A DNA stretch of 62,205 bases from Acidobacteriota bacterium (GCA_003222675.1 QHWT01000052.1:1-62205), one strand, 5' to 3'; shown: positions 40,899 through 53,227, counted from the first letter of the stretch. Notes: generated by a model from the letters alone, not told the origin. A program made the numbers and translations.

Positions 40899-42980
40899 AT
40901 GTCCCGGTTCTACCTGACGACGGCTATCGACTATGTGAACAGCCGTCCCCATCTCGGCACCGCGTACGAAAAGATCACGGCGGACGCGATCGCGCGCTAC
41001 AAGCGGCTGTCGGGCGTAGAGACGCTGTTCGTCATGGGCAACGACGAGCATTCGCAGAACGTCTTCCGTCGCGCGCGCGAGCTCGGGATGAACCCGCTCG
41101 AGTACTGCGACCTGATGGAGCGCGAGTTCAGGAACGTCTGGGATCATCTCGAGGTGTCGTACGATGATTTCATCCGGACGACCCAGCCGCGGCACCGGCA
41201 GGCGGTGCAGGAACTTGTGCGCCGCATCGCCGCCGCAGGCGATGTCTACGAAGGATTCTATGAGGGTTGGTACTGCATCGGGTGCGAGGCGTTCAAGCAG
41301 GACAAGGATCTCGTCGATGGCAAGTGTCCGCTGCACGGACCGGTAGAGTGGATCAAGGAGAAGAATCATTTCTTCCGGCTGTCGGCGTATCGAGACAAGC
41401 TCCTGCAACATTTCAGCGCGAACCCGGAGTTTCTCGAGCCGGACGTGCGTCGAAACGAGATCCTGCGGCTGCTCGAAGCCGGCCTCGAAGACATTTCGAT
41501 CAGCCGGGCCGGGCAGGCGTGGGGCATTCCGCTGCCCGATGATCCGAACAGCGTCGTGTATGTCTGGTTCGACGCGCTGATCAACTACGCGGCGGCCGTT
41601 GGTTTCGGGACCGACCAGCCATTGTTCGATCGCTGGTGGCCCGCGAGCCTCCATGTGATCGGCAAGGACATCACGCGCTTTCACACCGTGATCTGGCCCG
41701 CGATGCTCATGAGTGCAGGGATCGCACTGCCGCGGCAGGTCTTCGGCCACGGCTTCATGACTGTCGACGGACAGCGCATGAGCAAGACGCTCGGCAACGT
41801 CGTCGATCCGTCCGACGCCGCGACACGATTTGGCGTGGACCCGCTCCGCTTGTACCTGATCAAGGAGATCACGTTCGGCGGCGATGGCGATTTTTCGTGG
41901 CAGCGGTTCCAGGAGCGCTACAACGTCGACCTCGCGAACAACCTTGGCAATCTCGTGAGCCGGATCGCCGCAATGGCGGAGAAATATCGCGGCGGCCGCA
42001 TCGCGCCGGCCGGCTCACCCGGCCGGCTTGCAGAGGTCGCCACTACAGCCGTCGGGGACTATCGCCGGCTGATGGACGCGTTCGCGCTCGAGGGTGGCGT
42101 TGCTGCCGCGTTCAGAATCATCGACGCCGCGAACGAATACATCGCGGAGACGGAGCCATGGGCGCTGGCGCGCGACGAGCGGAACGCCGATCGGCTCAGC
42201 CAGGTGCTGTTCGACGTGGCGGAGGGCGTTCGGGTCGCGGCGATCATGCTTCTGCCGATGATGCCGAAATCATCGGCGGAGATCCTGCGGCGCGTCGGCG
42301 ATCCGACGGCACACGATCGGCTGCGACTCGATGCGGCGAAATGGAGAAACGAAGGGGAGCGCGTCCTTCAAAAGGGCGATGCGCTGTGGCCTCGCACGGA
42401 ATCGCCATCCACCACCAAACCCGACCCGGACATCGGGCGGAGCTCCAGTAGGCCCCACCTTCCGCCTTCGCGTGAAGCTTCGGCGGACCGCCGTAGCCTT
42501 GGCGGAGGCGGTCGGGTCGGGCATGCCACGAATAAGCAAGATCGGAGCAGGAGCAAAACGTTGGCAGATAGACCAAACGAACCAACAGCATTACCTACGA
42601 CGGCGGCGGCAGCGGCGCCCCCTGTGCCAGCGGTGCCGGCCGCGAGCGGCGACCAGCGCATCTCGATCGACGACTTCATGAAGATCGATCTGCGCGTCGC
42701 GAAGGTGATCGCGGCGGAAAAGGTACCCAACTCACGCAGGCTGATAAAGCTGCACATCGATGTCGGTACCGAGCACCGCACGCTGGTCGCTGGCATCGGC
42801 GAGGCCTACGAACCGGAACAACTCGTCGGCCTGACGATAGGAATCGTGTTCAACCTCAAGCCCGCGAAATTGATGGGCATCGAGTCGAACGGGATGATTC
42901 TGGCGGCCAGCCCCGAAGGCGGGAAGCCGACGCTCGTGAGCTTCGAGAGTGACGTGCCGCCGGGCTCGCGCATCCGGTGA
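40899..42980 (+). CDS. metG: Methionyl-tRNA synthetase with C-terminal tRNA-binding domain
   Basis: 693 residues. The HIGH-type motif is HLGTAYEKI near residue 18, zinc ligands appear in CIGCEAF (about 126-129) and a later CPLH, VYVWFDALINYAA is conserved, and the KMSKS-type loop is RMSKTLGNVVDP near 292. Residues ~585-693 form the EMAP-II/Trbp111-like domain (DDFMKIDLRVAKVIAAEKVPNS). The linker of ~75 residues (about 510-585) includes a 79-bp-family repeat (42459-42516) read as [18 protein letters not shown] and is low-complexity. Aminoacylates tRNAMet; the domain set suits a homodimer. Confidence 0.96.
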   Translation: MSRFYLTTAIDYVNSRPHLGTAYEKITADAIARYKRLSGVETLFVMGNDEHSQNVFRRARELGMNPLEYCDLMEREFRNVWDHLEVSYDDFIRTTQPRHRQAVQELVRRIAAAGDVYEGFYEGWYCIGCEAFKQDKDLVDGKCPLHGPVEWIKEKNHFFRLSAYRDKLLQHFSANPEFLEPDVRRNEILRLLEAGLEDISISRAGQAWGIPLPDDPNSVVYVWFDALINYAAAVGFGTDQPLFDRWWPASLHVIGKDITRFHTVIWPAMLMSAGIALPRQVFGHGFMTVDGQRMSKTLGNVVDPSDAATRFGVDPLRLYLIKEITFGGDGDFSWQRFQERYNVDLANNLGNLVSRIAAMAEKYRGGRIAPAGSPGRLAEVATTAVGDYRRLMDAFALEGGVAAAFRIIDAANEYIAETEPWALARDERNADRLSQVLFDVAEGVRVAAIMLLPMMPKSSAEILRRVGDPTAHDRLRLDAAKWRNEGERVLQKGDALWPRTESPSTTKPDPDIGRSSSRPHLPPSREASADRRSLGGGGRVGHATNKQDRSRSKTLADRPNEPTALPTTAAAAAPPVPAVPAASGDQRISIDDFMKIDLRVAKVIAAEKVPNSRRLIKLHIDVGTEHRTLVAGIGEAYEPEQLVGLTIGIVFNLKPAKLMGIESNGMILAASPEGGKPTLVSFESDVPPGSRIR
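42459..42516 (+). repeat. 79-bp-family palindromic repeat inside metG, copy C
   Basis: Same sequence family as 13125-13203 and 45960-46038, here with small deletions and in the opposite orientation relative to the host frame compared with ligA. The core CTTCGGCGGACCGCCGTAGC is identical in all three. Confidence 0.88.
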
Positions 42981-43165
42981 ATGCGAGCGATCACCGCGAG
43001 CGGGTCACGACACCGGAGCGGGGACGCGGCCGGAGCGGCGCGAGCCGCGAAGCGTCAGCGTAGCAGAGCACGCCTGGCGGGGTGCAGGGACCCCGCCCGA
43101 TTCAAGCGAAGCGGGCCCCGCGAGGTGACGTGTAGGGGTCCGCGGGGCGAAGCCCCCGGGTCTAG

Positions 43166-43960
43166 ATGATCGATTCCCACTGTCATCTCGCCGACGAAGC
43201 GTTCGAGGCGGATCTCGACGAGACGATCGCACGTGCGACCGACGCGAGTGTGTCGTCGGCGCTCTGCATTCTCTCCGCCGGTGACGAGGCAGAAGGGGCC
43301 CGCGCGCGCCGCGTGCGCGATCGGTGGCCGGCCGTTCGTTTCGCGACCGGCGTGCACCCGCACAGCGCCGGGACGTTCGACGGCCGCGCCAGCGAGGCCG
43401 CGCGCGTCGCCCAGGCACACGCGGCGGCGTTCGAGGCGTGCGCGATCGGCGAAATCGGCCTCGATTACCACTACGACTTCGCGCCGCGCGCGGTGCAGCG
43501 CGACGTGTTCGTCGCGCAGGTGCAACTCGCATTGACGCTGGACCTCCCCATCATCATTCACACGCGCGAAGCGACCGACGATACGTTCGCCGCTCTGCGT
43601 GAGGCCGGAGCCGGCGTGCGCGGCGTCTTCCATTGCTTTACCGGCGACGCGGCGATGGCAAGGCGCGCGCTCGACATGCACTTCCACGTGTCGTTCGCCG
43701 GTATCGTCACGTTTCCGAAAGCGGCGGACGTGCGCGAGGCGGCGAAGATCGTCCCGACCGATCGGCTGCTGATCGAAACGGACAGTCCGTATCTCGCGCC
43801 GGTCCCGCATCGCGGCAAGCGGAACGAACCGGCGTACGTGGCGCGCGTGTTCGAGGCGATCGCCGCGCTCCGCGACGAACCGACCGCATCGATCGAGGCC
43901 GCCGTCGCGCGCAATTTCGACGCGCTTTTCCGTCCAAAGTCAGTGCCCGCAAGGGCTTAG
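43166..43960 (+). CDS. tatD: TatD family metal-dependent hydrolase
   Basis: 264 residues. Metal-binding residues are visible in MIDSHCHL, ACAIGEIGLDYHYDF, IIIHTREA, FHCFTGD and LLIETDSPYLAP. TatD-type enzymes are TIM-barrel exonucleases/DNases of the YcfH/YjjV group. No Shine-Dalgarno sequence is obvious upstream; the preceding 185 nt are GC-rich with small hairpins. Confidence 0.93.
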   Translation: MIDSHCHLADEAFEADLDETIARATDASVSSALCILSAGDEAEGARARRVRDRWPAVRFATGVHPHSAGTFDGRASEAARVAQAHAAAFEACAIGEIGLDYHYDFAPRAVQRDVFVAQVQLALTLDLPIIIHTREATDDTFAALREAGAGVRGVFHCFTGDAAMARRALDMHFHVSFAGIVTFPKAADVREAAKIVPTDRLLIETDSPYLAPVPHRGKRNEPAYVARVFEAIAALRDEPTASIEAAVARNFDALFRPKSVPARA

Positions 43961-44003
43961 CGCGTTGACACTCCAGTCCGGAGTCCGATATGGTGAGCCG
44001 ACA

Positions 44004-44050
44004 AGTAACGAGGCTCCGCCTGAAACGAGTGGAGGCGGAGCTTCGTTACT
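44004..44050. repeat. 18-bp inverted repeat before the polyprenyl synthase
   Basis: AGTAACGAGGCTCCGCCT (44004-44021) pairs with 44033-44050 with one mismatch around an 11-nt loop. Acts plausibly as a terminator for tatD. Confidence 0.75.
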
Positions 44051-44180
44051 GGATCCGCGGCCGCTGTTGCGGCGGCGGCTAAGCCGTGGTTGCACGGCGA
44101 AATTTGACGCGTTCGAACACATTCAGGCCGTGCAAGCACGGCTAGTCATCCCCTTGAGCGACACCACGCAGAATCCTCCC

Positions 44181-45161
<981 letters not shown>

Positions 45162-45195
45162 GCGGCTCATGACTCACGGCTCATGCCTCGTGGGC

Positions 45196-45257
45196 GCCGG
45201 GTCTGAAGACCCGGCCTACAGTGCTGTGCACGTGTAGGGCGGACCTTCAGGTCCGCC
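45196..45257. repeat. Two perfect 9-bp hairpins before ligA
   Basis: GCCGGGTCT-GA-AGACCCGGC at 45196-45215 and GGCGGACCT-TC-AGGTCCGCC at 45238-45257. They are near-related stem-loops in tandem, bounded by CTCATGA words. Confidence 0.8.
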
Positions 45258-45265
45258 GTTCTTGA

Positions 45266-47470
<2,205 letters not shown>

Positions 47471-47609
47471 CAGCCGCTTCAAAGCTGTCAGCTGACAGCC
47501 GCCAGCCTTGAGCCGAATCTTCAGCTGGAAGCTGGAAGCTGCAGGCTGGTAGCTGGTAGCTGGTAGCTGGAGGCTGGAGGCTGGTAGCTGGAGGCTGGTA
47601 GCTGATTCT
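47471..47609. repeat. AGCTGAC/GCTGGTA palindromic tandem array
   Basis: Left half with AGCTGTCAGCTGACAGC units, right half with GCTGGTAGCTGG 7-bp units, forming an imperfect inverted repeat. Same family as 2119-2231. It occupies the whole ligA-htrA spacer up to the ATG. Confidence 0.8.
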
Positions 47610-49103
47610 ATGCGCCGTTTCACTGTCCTCACCGTCGCGCTGTCTTCCGCGGTGGCCTTTCTGGTCGGCGTGATCCTCGCCGGCGGCCTGACGCCTGCGC
47701 CGACGATCTCGAGCGCGCCCCGGACGCTGACGACACGCGGCGGCCTGCGGCCCGCCCGCGATGCTCCCGGCGCCGTGAATTTCGCTGACGTTGCCGAAAA
47801 GATCAATCCCTCGGTCGTGAACATCGATGCCGCGTCGCGCGGCGGCCGTGGAAATCCGCGGCGCCGGCCGGACGAGACGGCCGATCCGCAGCGCGAATTC
47901 GAGGTTCCCCGCCAGGGATCGGGCAGCGGGTTCATCATCGATCGCAAGGGCTACATCCTCACCAACTATCACGTCATCGAAGAGGCGGATCGCATTACCG
48001 TCACGCTGGCGGACGGGCGCGTGCTCCGCGGTGAGGTCGTCGGATCCGATCCCGCGATCGATGTGGCCCTCGTCAGGGTCTCAGGCGGTGCCGAGCTTCC
48101 GGAGGCGCCGCTTGGCAATTCTGACGACCTGCGCGTCGGCGAGTGGGTGTGCGCGATCGGGAACCCCCTCGGCTACGTGCACTCGGTAACGGTCGGCGTC
48201 GTGAGCTTCATCGGCCGCAAGCTGTTCGACGCGAGCCTCGACGATTACATCCAGACCGACGCCGCGATCAACTTCGGCAACAGCGGCGGCCCGCTGATCA
48301 ACGCGCGTGGGGAGGTGATCGGCATCAACTCCGCAATCAGCGCGCGCGCGAGCAACATCGGATTTGCGGTGCCGATCAACCAGGCGGCGGCGATCCTGCC
48401 GCAGCTGAAGACCCGCGGCAAGGTGTCGCGCGGGTTTATCGGCGTCCTGCTCACGGACGTCACGCCCGACCTGCAGCGCTCGCTGAAGCTGCCGGTGTCG
48501 CGCGGCGCGCTCGTGCAGGATGTCAGCGGCGATTCGCCGGCGGAGCGCGCGGGCGTGCGGCCGTACGACATCATCGTATCCGTCGACGGGCGCGACATCT
48601 GGACGAACGAAGAGCTGATTCGCGACATTTCCGGACGGCAGCCCGGAACTGTGGCGCACCTCGATTTCCTGCGCGAAGGCCACCGCCAGACGGCATCCGT
48701 CAAGCTGACGGAGCGGCCTCCGCGCGAAACGGGGTTCGACGAAACGAATTCAGGGTTGACGGACCGTCAGCGCGCCCCGCGTTCTCTGCCGAGCGATCCT
48801 CCGCTCGGCCTCACCGTGCGCGATCTCGACGCGGCGATCACGAAACGGCTGGGACTGGAGATTCCACCGTCGATCCAGGGTGTCATCGTGATGCGCGTCG
48901 ACCCGGCGAGCGCGCCGTTCGTGCCTACGATCCGCCGGTTGTTCGTGATCATGGAAATCAACCGCCAGCCGATCCGATCCGCCGACGAGTACCTGAAGAT
49001 CGTTTCGGCCGCGCGCTCCGGCGACGTGCTGGCCTTCTACGGCTACGATCCGCTGCTCGGCCAGCGCGCATTCGTGACCGCGACGGTGGACGACTCTCGA
49101 TGA
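47610..49103 (+). CDS. HtrA/DegP-like serine protease with two PDZ domains
   Basis: 497 residues. An N-terminal membrane helix (VLTVALSSAVAFLVGVILAGG) anchors the protein, facing the periplasm. Catalytic triad: His in LTNYHVIEEAD near 121, Asp in AIDVALVRV near 150, Ser in NFGNSGGPLINA near 224. PDZ1 (RGFIGVLLTDV, about 270-360) and a divergent PDZ2 (LGLTVRDLDAAITKRLGLE, about 395-490). Degrades or refolds damaged envelope proteins. Stop overlaps the response-regulator start by ATGA, so the two are translationally coupled. Confidence 0.92.
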   Translation: MRRFTVLTVALSSAVAFLVGVILAGGLTPAPTISSAPRTLTTRGGLRPARDAPGAVNFADVAEKINPSVVNIDAASRGGRGNPRRRPDETADPQREFEVPRQGSGSGFIIDRKGYILTNYHVIEEADRITVTLADGRVLRGEVVGSDPAIDVALVRVSGGAELPEAPLGNSDDLRVGEWVCAIGNPLGYVHSVTVGVVSFIGRKLFDASLDDYIQTDAAINFGNSGGPLINARGEVIGINSAISARASNIGFAVPINQAAAILPQLKTRGKVSRGFIGVLLTDVTPDLQRSLKLPVSRGALVQDVSGDSPAERAGVRPYDIIVSVDGRDIWTNEELIRDISGRQPGTVAHLDFLREGHRQTASVKLTERPPRETGFDETNSGLTDRQRAPRSLPSDPPLGLTVRDLDAAITKRLGLEIPPSIQGVIVMRVDPASAPFVPTIRRLFVIMEINRQPIRSADEYLKIVSAARSGDVLAFYGYDPLLGQRAFVTATVDDSR

Positions 49104-50479
49104 AAGCACGCATTCTGGTCGTCGACGACGAGGCGGAGATCCGCCGGACGGTGCGGATGATTCTCGAATACGAAGGCTACGACGTCCAGGAAGCTTCCAG
49201 CGGTCCGGAAGGGCTCGCAATCATCGAGCGCGAAACGCCGGATCTCGTCTTTCTCGACATCAAAATGTCCGGCATGGACGGCCTCGACGCGCTGCAGCGG
49301 ATACGCCAGACGAACGAGTCGCTGCCGGTCGTGATCATCTCGGGTCACGGGACGGTGACCACGGCCGTCGAAGCGACGAAGCTCGGGGCATTCGATTTCA
49401 TCGAAAAGCCGCTCGCGAGCGAGCGCGTGCTCGTCACGATCCGCAACGCGCTGGATCAGACGCGCCTGCAGAACGAGAACCGCACGCTCAAACGCGCGGC
49501 GGAAATCCGCCATCAGATGGTGGGGGAGAGCGCTGCGCTGCGCCAGATCTGGGACGCGATCAAGCGCGCGGCGCCGACCAATGCGACGGTGCTGCTCCTC
49601 GGCGAGAGCGGCGCGGGCAAAGAGCTCGTCGCGCGGTCGATCCATCGCAACAGCCTGCGCAGCCGCGAGCGGTTCGTGCAGGTCAACTGCGCGGCGATCC
49701 CGGAGGAATTGATCGAGTCGGAGCTGTTCGGCCACGAGAAGGGATCGTTCACCGGCGCGACCGAGAAGCAGATCGGAAAGTTCGAGCAGGCAGACCGCGG
49801 CACGATCTTCCTCGACGAGGTCGGCGACATGAGCGCGAAGACGCAGGCCAAGGTCCTGCGCGTGCTTCAGGAAGGCGAGGTCGAGCGGCTGGGATCCGCG
49901 CGCACGATCAAGGTGGACGTTCGCGTCATTGCAGCGACGAACAAGGATCTCGAAGCGGAGATCGAGAAGGGGAGCTTTCGCGAGGACCTGTACTTTCGCT
50001 TGAGCGTGATCCCGATTCGCGTGCCGCCGCTGCGCGATCGGCGTGAGGACATCCCGGCGCTGGTGCGCCATTTCGTCGATCTCTTCAGCCGCGAGAACAA
50101 CCGACGGCCGCAACGCCTTACGCAGACCGCGCTCGAGTACCTGCAGAAGGCGCGGTGGAAGGGAAACGTGCGGGAGCTCAGGAACACCGTCGAACGGCTG
50201 CTGATCATGACGCCCGGCGACACCATCGACGTCGACGACCTGCGCGAGATTGTCCGCATGGACGCCAAGCCATCTGCCGCATCGCCGGAGCCGGCGGACA
50301 GGGATCGCCCCGGCACACTGCGCGAGTTCAAGGAGTCGGCCGAGCGCGCGTTTCTCGTGGACAAGCTCCGCGAAAACGCCTGGAACATCTCGAAGACCGC
50401 GGAAGTGATCGGCACGCCACGCAGCAATCTCTACAAGAAGCTGGAGCAGTACGCGATCACGCAGGAAAACGACGGGTGA
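49100..50479 (+). CDS. NtrC-family sigma54-dependent response regulator (NtrX-like)
   Basis: 459 residues. Receiver domain with ILVVDDEAE, phospho-acceptor Asp in LVFLDIKMSGMDG near 53, and Lys in DFIEKPL. The AAA+ domain has Walker A GESGAGKE (about 168-175), the sigma54-contact loop GSFTGA (usual GAFTGA), Walker B IFLDEVGD, and the R-finger region. The C-terminal Fis-type helix-turn-helix is ...NISKTAEVIGTPRSNLYKKLEQY. Overlaps the HtrA gene; no sensor kinase is adjacent. GSFTGA is common in NtrX proteins, some of which work without sigma54. Confidence 0.93.
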   Translation: MKARILVVDDEAEIRRTVRMILEYEGYDVQEASSGPEGLAIIERETPDLVFLDIKMSGMDGLDALQRIRQTNESLPVVIISGHGTVTTAVEATKLGAFDFIEKPLASERVLVTIRNALDQTRLQNENRTLKRAAEIRHQMVGESAALRQIWDAIKRAAPTNATVLLLGESGAGKELVARSIHRNSLRSRERFVQVNCAAIPEELIESELFGHEKGSFTGATEKQIGKFEQADRGTIFLDEVGDMSAKTQAKVLRVLQEGEVERLGSARTIKVDVRVIAATNKDLEAEIEKGSFREDLYFRLSVIPIRVPPLRDRREDIPALVRHFVDLFSRENNRRPQRLTQTALEYLQKARWKGNVRELRNTVERLLIMTPGDTIDVDDLREIVRMDAKPSAASPEPADRDRPGTLREFKESAERAFLVDKLRENAWNISKTAEVIGTPRSNLYKKLEQYAITQENDG

Positions 50480-50543
50480 TACGGGTGCTCACTTAGACGA
50501 CAGCCATTTGTCCACGTACGGCCTCACGCGGAGCCCGCGGAGC

Positions 50544-50678
50544 CCACAGCGCGGCTGCGCCGCAACCAAACCCGTGGCGCATCCGCGCTAGCGGCGGGCC
50601 CCGTGGGCCCGCCGATCTAGTAGAACAAACGCATTCTTGTCAGGAAAACACGTTTTCGCGCGTTTGTTCTGCAGAGAA
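50544..50678. repeat. 135-bp dispersed element, copy 2
   Basis: Same orientation and length as 35857-35991, two mismatches. Here it is preceded by a CCACGTACGGCCTCACGCGGAG end (about 50511-50532) like those at 8392 and 40517, rather than by the CACGGAGG arms of copy 1. It lies between the NtrC-type gene and the 3' end of rnpB. Confidence 0.92.
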
Positions 50679-50780
50679 AGAGAAACACACGGACTACGCA
50701 CGCGGACAACTGAGGAGCTCGATGCGACCCAACGCGCGGAGGCGGGGAGTGAGACAGACCCCCCTAGGAAATGCATTAAA

Positions 50781-51230
50781 ACCGCCGAGAGCCCCGTAAG
50801 CCGAATTCTGTTCCGCGCCTTCGCCCATCGAGCTCAGGCGCGGACGACGATCATTCCTCTAGCCCCGTCATCGCTGACGGGATCGAGCAGCCTACCCGGA
50901 AGCCTGAGACGGGCCGTCTCATCAGGCGGGCCGCATACGCGGCCGCCTGGCGCCTCCCTATTTGGCCTTGCTCCGTGCGGGGTTTTGCCTGCCACCCGTG
51001 TTGCCACGGACGCGGTGCGCTCTTACCGCACCTTTTCACCCTTGCCCGTCGCGCGCCCGTGGCGCGCGACTAGGCCCGCGCCTTTCGGCGCGGGCCGGCG
51101 GTATGTTTTCTGTGCCACTGTCCTTCGGGTTGCCCCGACCGGGCGTTACCCGGCGCACTGCCCTGCGGAGTTCGGACTTTCCTCCCTCCACCTTGCGGTG
51201 GACGGCGATCGCCTGGCTCTCTCGGCGGAA
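50781..51230 (-). ncRNA. rnpB: RNase P RNA, bacterial class A
   Basis: Reading the minus strand: the 5' end CCGCCGAGAGAGCC pairs with GGCTCTCGGCGG at the 3' end (P1). Then GGAGGGAGGAAAGTCCGAAC (the CR-I GAGGAAAGUCC signature), CCGGGTAACGCCCGG, a GGGTGAAAAGGTGCGGTAAGAGC core with ACAGAAAACATACCGCC, CAAAACCCC and finally ACAGAATTCGGCTTAC, the universal 3' signature. ~450 nt, somewhat longer than average because of GC-rich peripheral stems. Processes the 5' ends of tRNAs with RnpA. Ends are inferred from P1 and are approximate. Confidence 0.96.
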
Positions 51231-51338
51231 TCTCCATTATCGCACGGTGCGTATCGCGGCCGATCCCTCGAAGTCGCACGCGCGTCATCAGCGTGACTGC
51301 ATCGGGCGGCTCAGGACCATCGAGACCTCTCTCTACGG

Positions 51339-52535
51339 TCACTTCATCCGATCTTTAATCGCGCGTATCCGGCGGCGCGTGCCCACAATCGCGGGCAACA
51401 CGCCGCTGAGCGGCGAGTTCAACAGCAGCGAGCGCAGCGCTTGCTTGCGACGTCGCCGAAGGACGATCTGCTCCAGCAGCGCGGTAACGGCGGGATCTCC
51501 GTTGTGCGCGCGCGCGAACTCGAGGTTCTCTTCGACAAACGGGAGGGTGTCGTGCGCGGCGACCTCTTCCCAGTGCGCCATTGACTTGTTTGGAAAAGTG
51601 ACGGCCTCGTCCAGCACTCCAAGCGATCGCAGCGGGAGCATGGTGCGGACGCACTTCCGGCACTCACAACAGTTGTAGGCGCCTCCGAAGTTCATGACGC
51701 ACACGCGGAGGTGCTTCAGCACGAGGTCCCGATCCCATTGGAGGATCCGCGCGAGCTTCTCGGGGCGCGCCAGTTCTGCGCCATCGTGCACGATCCGGAC
51801 GCGCTCGGTCGAGTACCGCTCATCGGTCAGCGGCGTGCTGCCGATTGTGACCGGATCCCGGTATGAATATGTGGAGGCAATGCAGACATGGCTGAATCCT
51901 CCGCCAAGGCTCAGCGCGGCTGCCGCGAGACCGCTGCCGCAATACAGATGCAACCAGTCGGCGTCGAAGTAGGCTCGCAGGTTGCTCTCGCCGATGATGC
52001 ATCCCACGCCCACGGCGTCAGCAATGGTCCGGACCAGCTGCTCGGATGCCTCGACGTCCTTGAGGAAATCGAGCGGCTTTTCCAGGCCGCGCATGAAGAT
52101 GACATGCGTGAGCGGCGCCGGCAGCGCCTCTCGCCCGCGATACTTGAGGAGCGTGTAGAACGAATCCACACCGCCGGAGAAGAAGGTGGCCGCGCGGTTG
52201 GCACCAGGCGCCGGATCGATCGCGCGAGGCTTCGCCAGGATCTCGGAACGCCTGAACTGAGGATGCCACGTGTGAAAGATGTCTCGAACCCGTCCGAGGT
52301 GGAAGAGCAATTGCGGCGACAGAGGCGGTGAAATCTGCAGCGCCTCTCCCCGCAGCATCGCCGGGACGAGCATCGCGACCGCAAACGGATCGGGCGACGC
52401 CGACACGAACGGTTCGTACTCGATTGGAAACTTGAAATAGAGCTCGAAGGGCTCTGGCGTCTGTTCGCTCTCCACCTCCGCGATCAAACTGACGGCGTCG
52501 CCGTTCGCTCGGACCGATACAGTGTTCAGGCGCAT
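51339..52535 (-). CDS. PP-loop ATPase family protein, QueC/AsnB-like
   Basis: 398 residues from ATG at 52535 (AAAGG upstream); a GTG at 52577 is an alternative. After a ~120-residue beta-rich N-terminal domain comes the PP-loop ATFFSGGVDSFYTLLKY, then IGESNLRAYFDADW and a C-terminal NCCECRKCVRTMLPLRSLG, a cysteine cluster resembling that of ExsB/QueC-type adenylating enzymes. PP-loop enzymes adenylate a substrate before amination or thiolation. I know similar proteins only as uncharacterised genes near polysaccharide loci. It is divergent from the FG-GAP and radical SAM genes. Confidence 0.78.
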   Translation of the reverse strand: MRLNTVSVRANGDAVSLIAEVESEQTPEPFELYFKFPIEYEPFVSASPDPFAVAMLVPAMLRGEALQISPPLSPQLLFHLGRVRDIFHTWHPQFRRSEILAKPRAIDPAPGANRAATFFSGGVDSFYTLLKYRGREALPAPLTHVIFMRGLEKPLDFLKDVEASEQLVRTIADAVGVGCIIGESNLRAYFDADWLHLYCGSGLAAAALSLGGGFSHVCIASTYSYRDPVTIGSTPLTDERYSTERVRIVHDGAELARPEKLARILQWDRDLVLKHLRVCVMNFGGAYNCCECRKCVRTMLPLRSLGVLDEAVTFPNKSMAHWEEVAAHDTLPFVEENLEFARAHNGDPAVTALLEQIVLRRRRKQALRSLLLNSPLSGVLPAIVGTRRRIRAIKDRMK

Positions 52536-52648
52536 GAAACCTTTGCGGATTGCAATCTCATCGGTGGGACTCTGCACATTCTAAGTCGACAGGAGCAGCC
52601 GCAAAAGGCCGGGATGCGGAGAGCCATCTGAGCCGCAGGGTTTTTGAC

Positions 52649-53227
52649 GTGTGGCTGCCGTCGGATTACTGTTGCTCTGTGGCGGCGTGCGGCATTGTTT
52701 CGATTCTCGTTGTAGCCCTGCTCGGGGTTGCCCCAGGAGCGGCTGCCGAGGCAGCTACGGCGCCGCTGGATACTCGAATCGATACGGTCCGGTTCGCGAA
52801 TCAGGCGGACGGCAGCGTCGTGTCGGTCAAGCTTCGCGGGCGGCCCCGGCCGCGGATTCTGCGCTCCGTCGAGCGTCTCGTGGCTATCGTGATTGCCGAC
52901 GTGGATGCGGACGGCGACCTCGACATTCTCGCCGCGACGATCCGCCAGACGCTGGTGCTCTGGCGCAACGCCGGGCGGGGACATTTTGTCCTGACGCGGC
53001 TGCCGAAAGCGCGTAACGCGCTTGGCCGGGTCCCGCGTGTCTCGCGCGACAGGCGCGTGAGCGCGCACGACCAGCCCGGCGAAAGCAGCGCCGACAGCGC
53101 GATTCCGCGCACCGGACACGGCGGTGACCCGCTCGTTCTGCGATCGTTCGTTCTCTCCGAATCGTTTTCGCCTCTCGCGGAGTACCGCGCCGCCCCGACC
53201 GGCCGCGCGCCGCCCACCATCGCCTGA
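52649..53227 (+). CDS. Short secreted FG-GAP-like protein
   Basis: 192 residues from GTG at 52649 (AGGG upstream). Signal-like hydrophobic segment (VSILVVALLGVAPGAAAEA). One FG-GAP unit, IADVDADGDLDILAATIRQ, continues into LVLWRNAGRGHFVLTRLP, like the blade in the protein at 6034. The remainder is Arg/Ser-rich without motifs. Start and full extent are uncertain. Confidence 0.6.
   Translation: MWLPSDYCCSVAACGIVSILVVALLGVAPGAAAEAATAPLDTRIDTVRFANQADGSVVSVKLRGRPRPRILRSVERLVAIVIADVDADGDLDILAATIRQTLVLWRNAGRGHFVLTRLPKARNALGRVPRVSRDRRVSAHDQPGESSADSAIPRTGHGGDPLVLRSFVLSESFSPLAEYRAAPTGRAPPTIA

Noticed and set aside
50637-51342. Open frames across the rnpB region
   Set aside because: The sequence carries RNase P RNA signatures on the minus strand, including P1 pairing and both conserved ends, so the frames are accidental.
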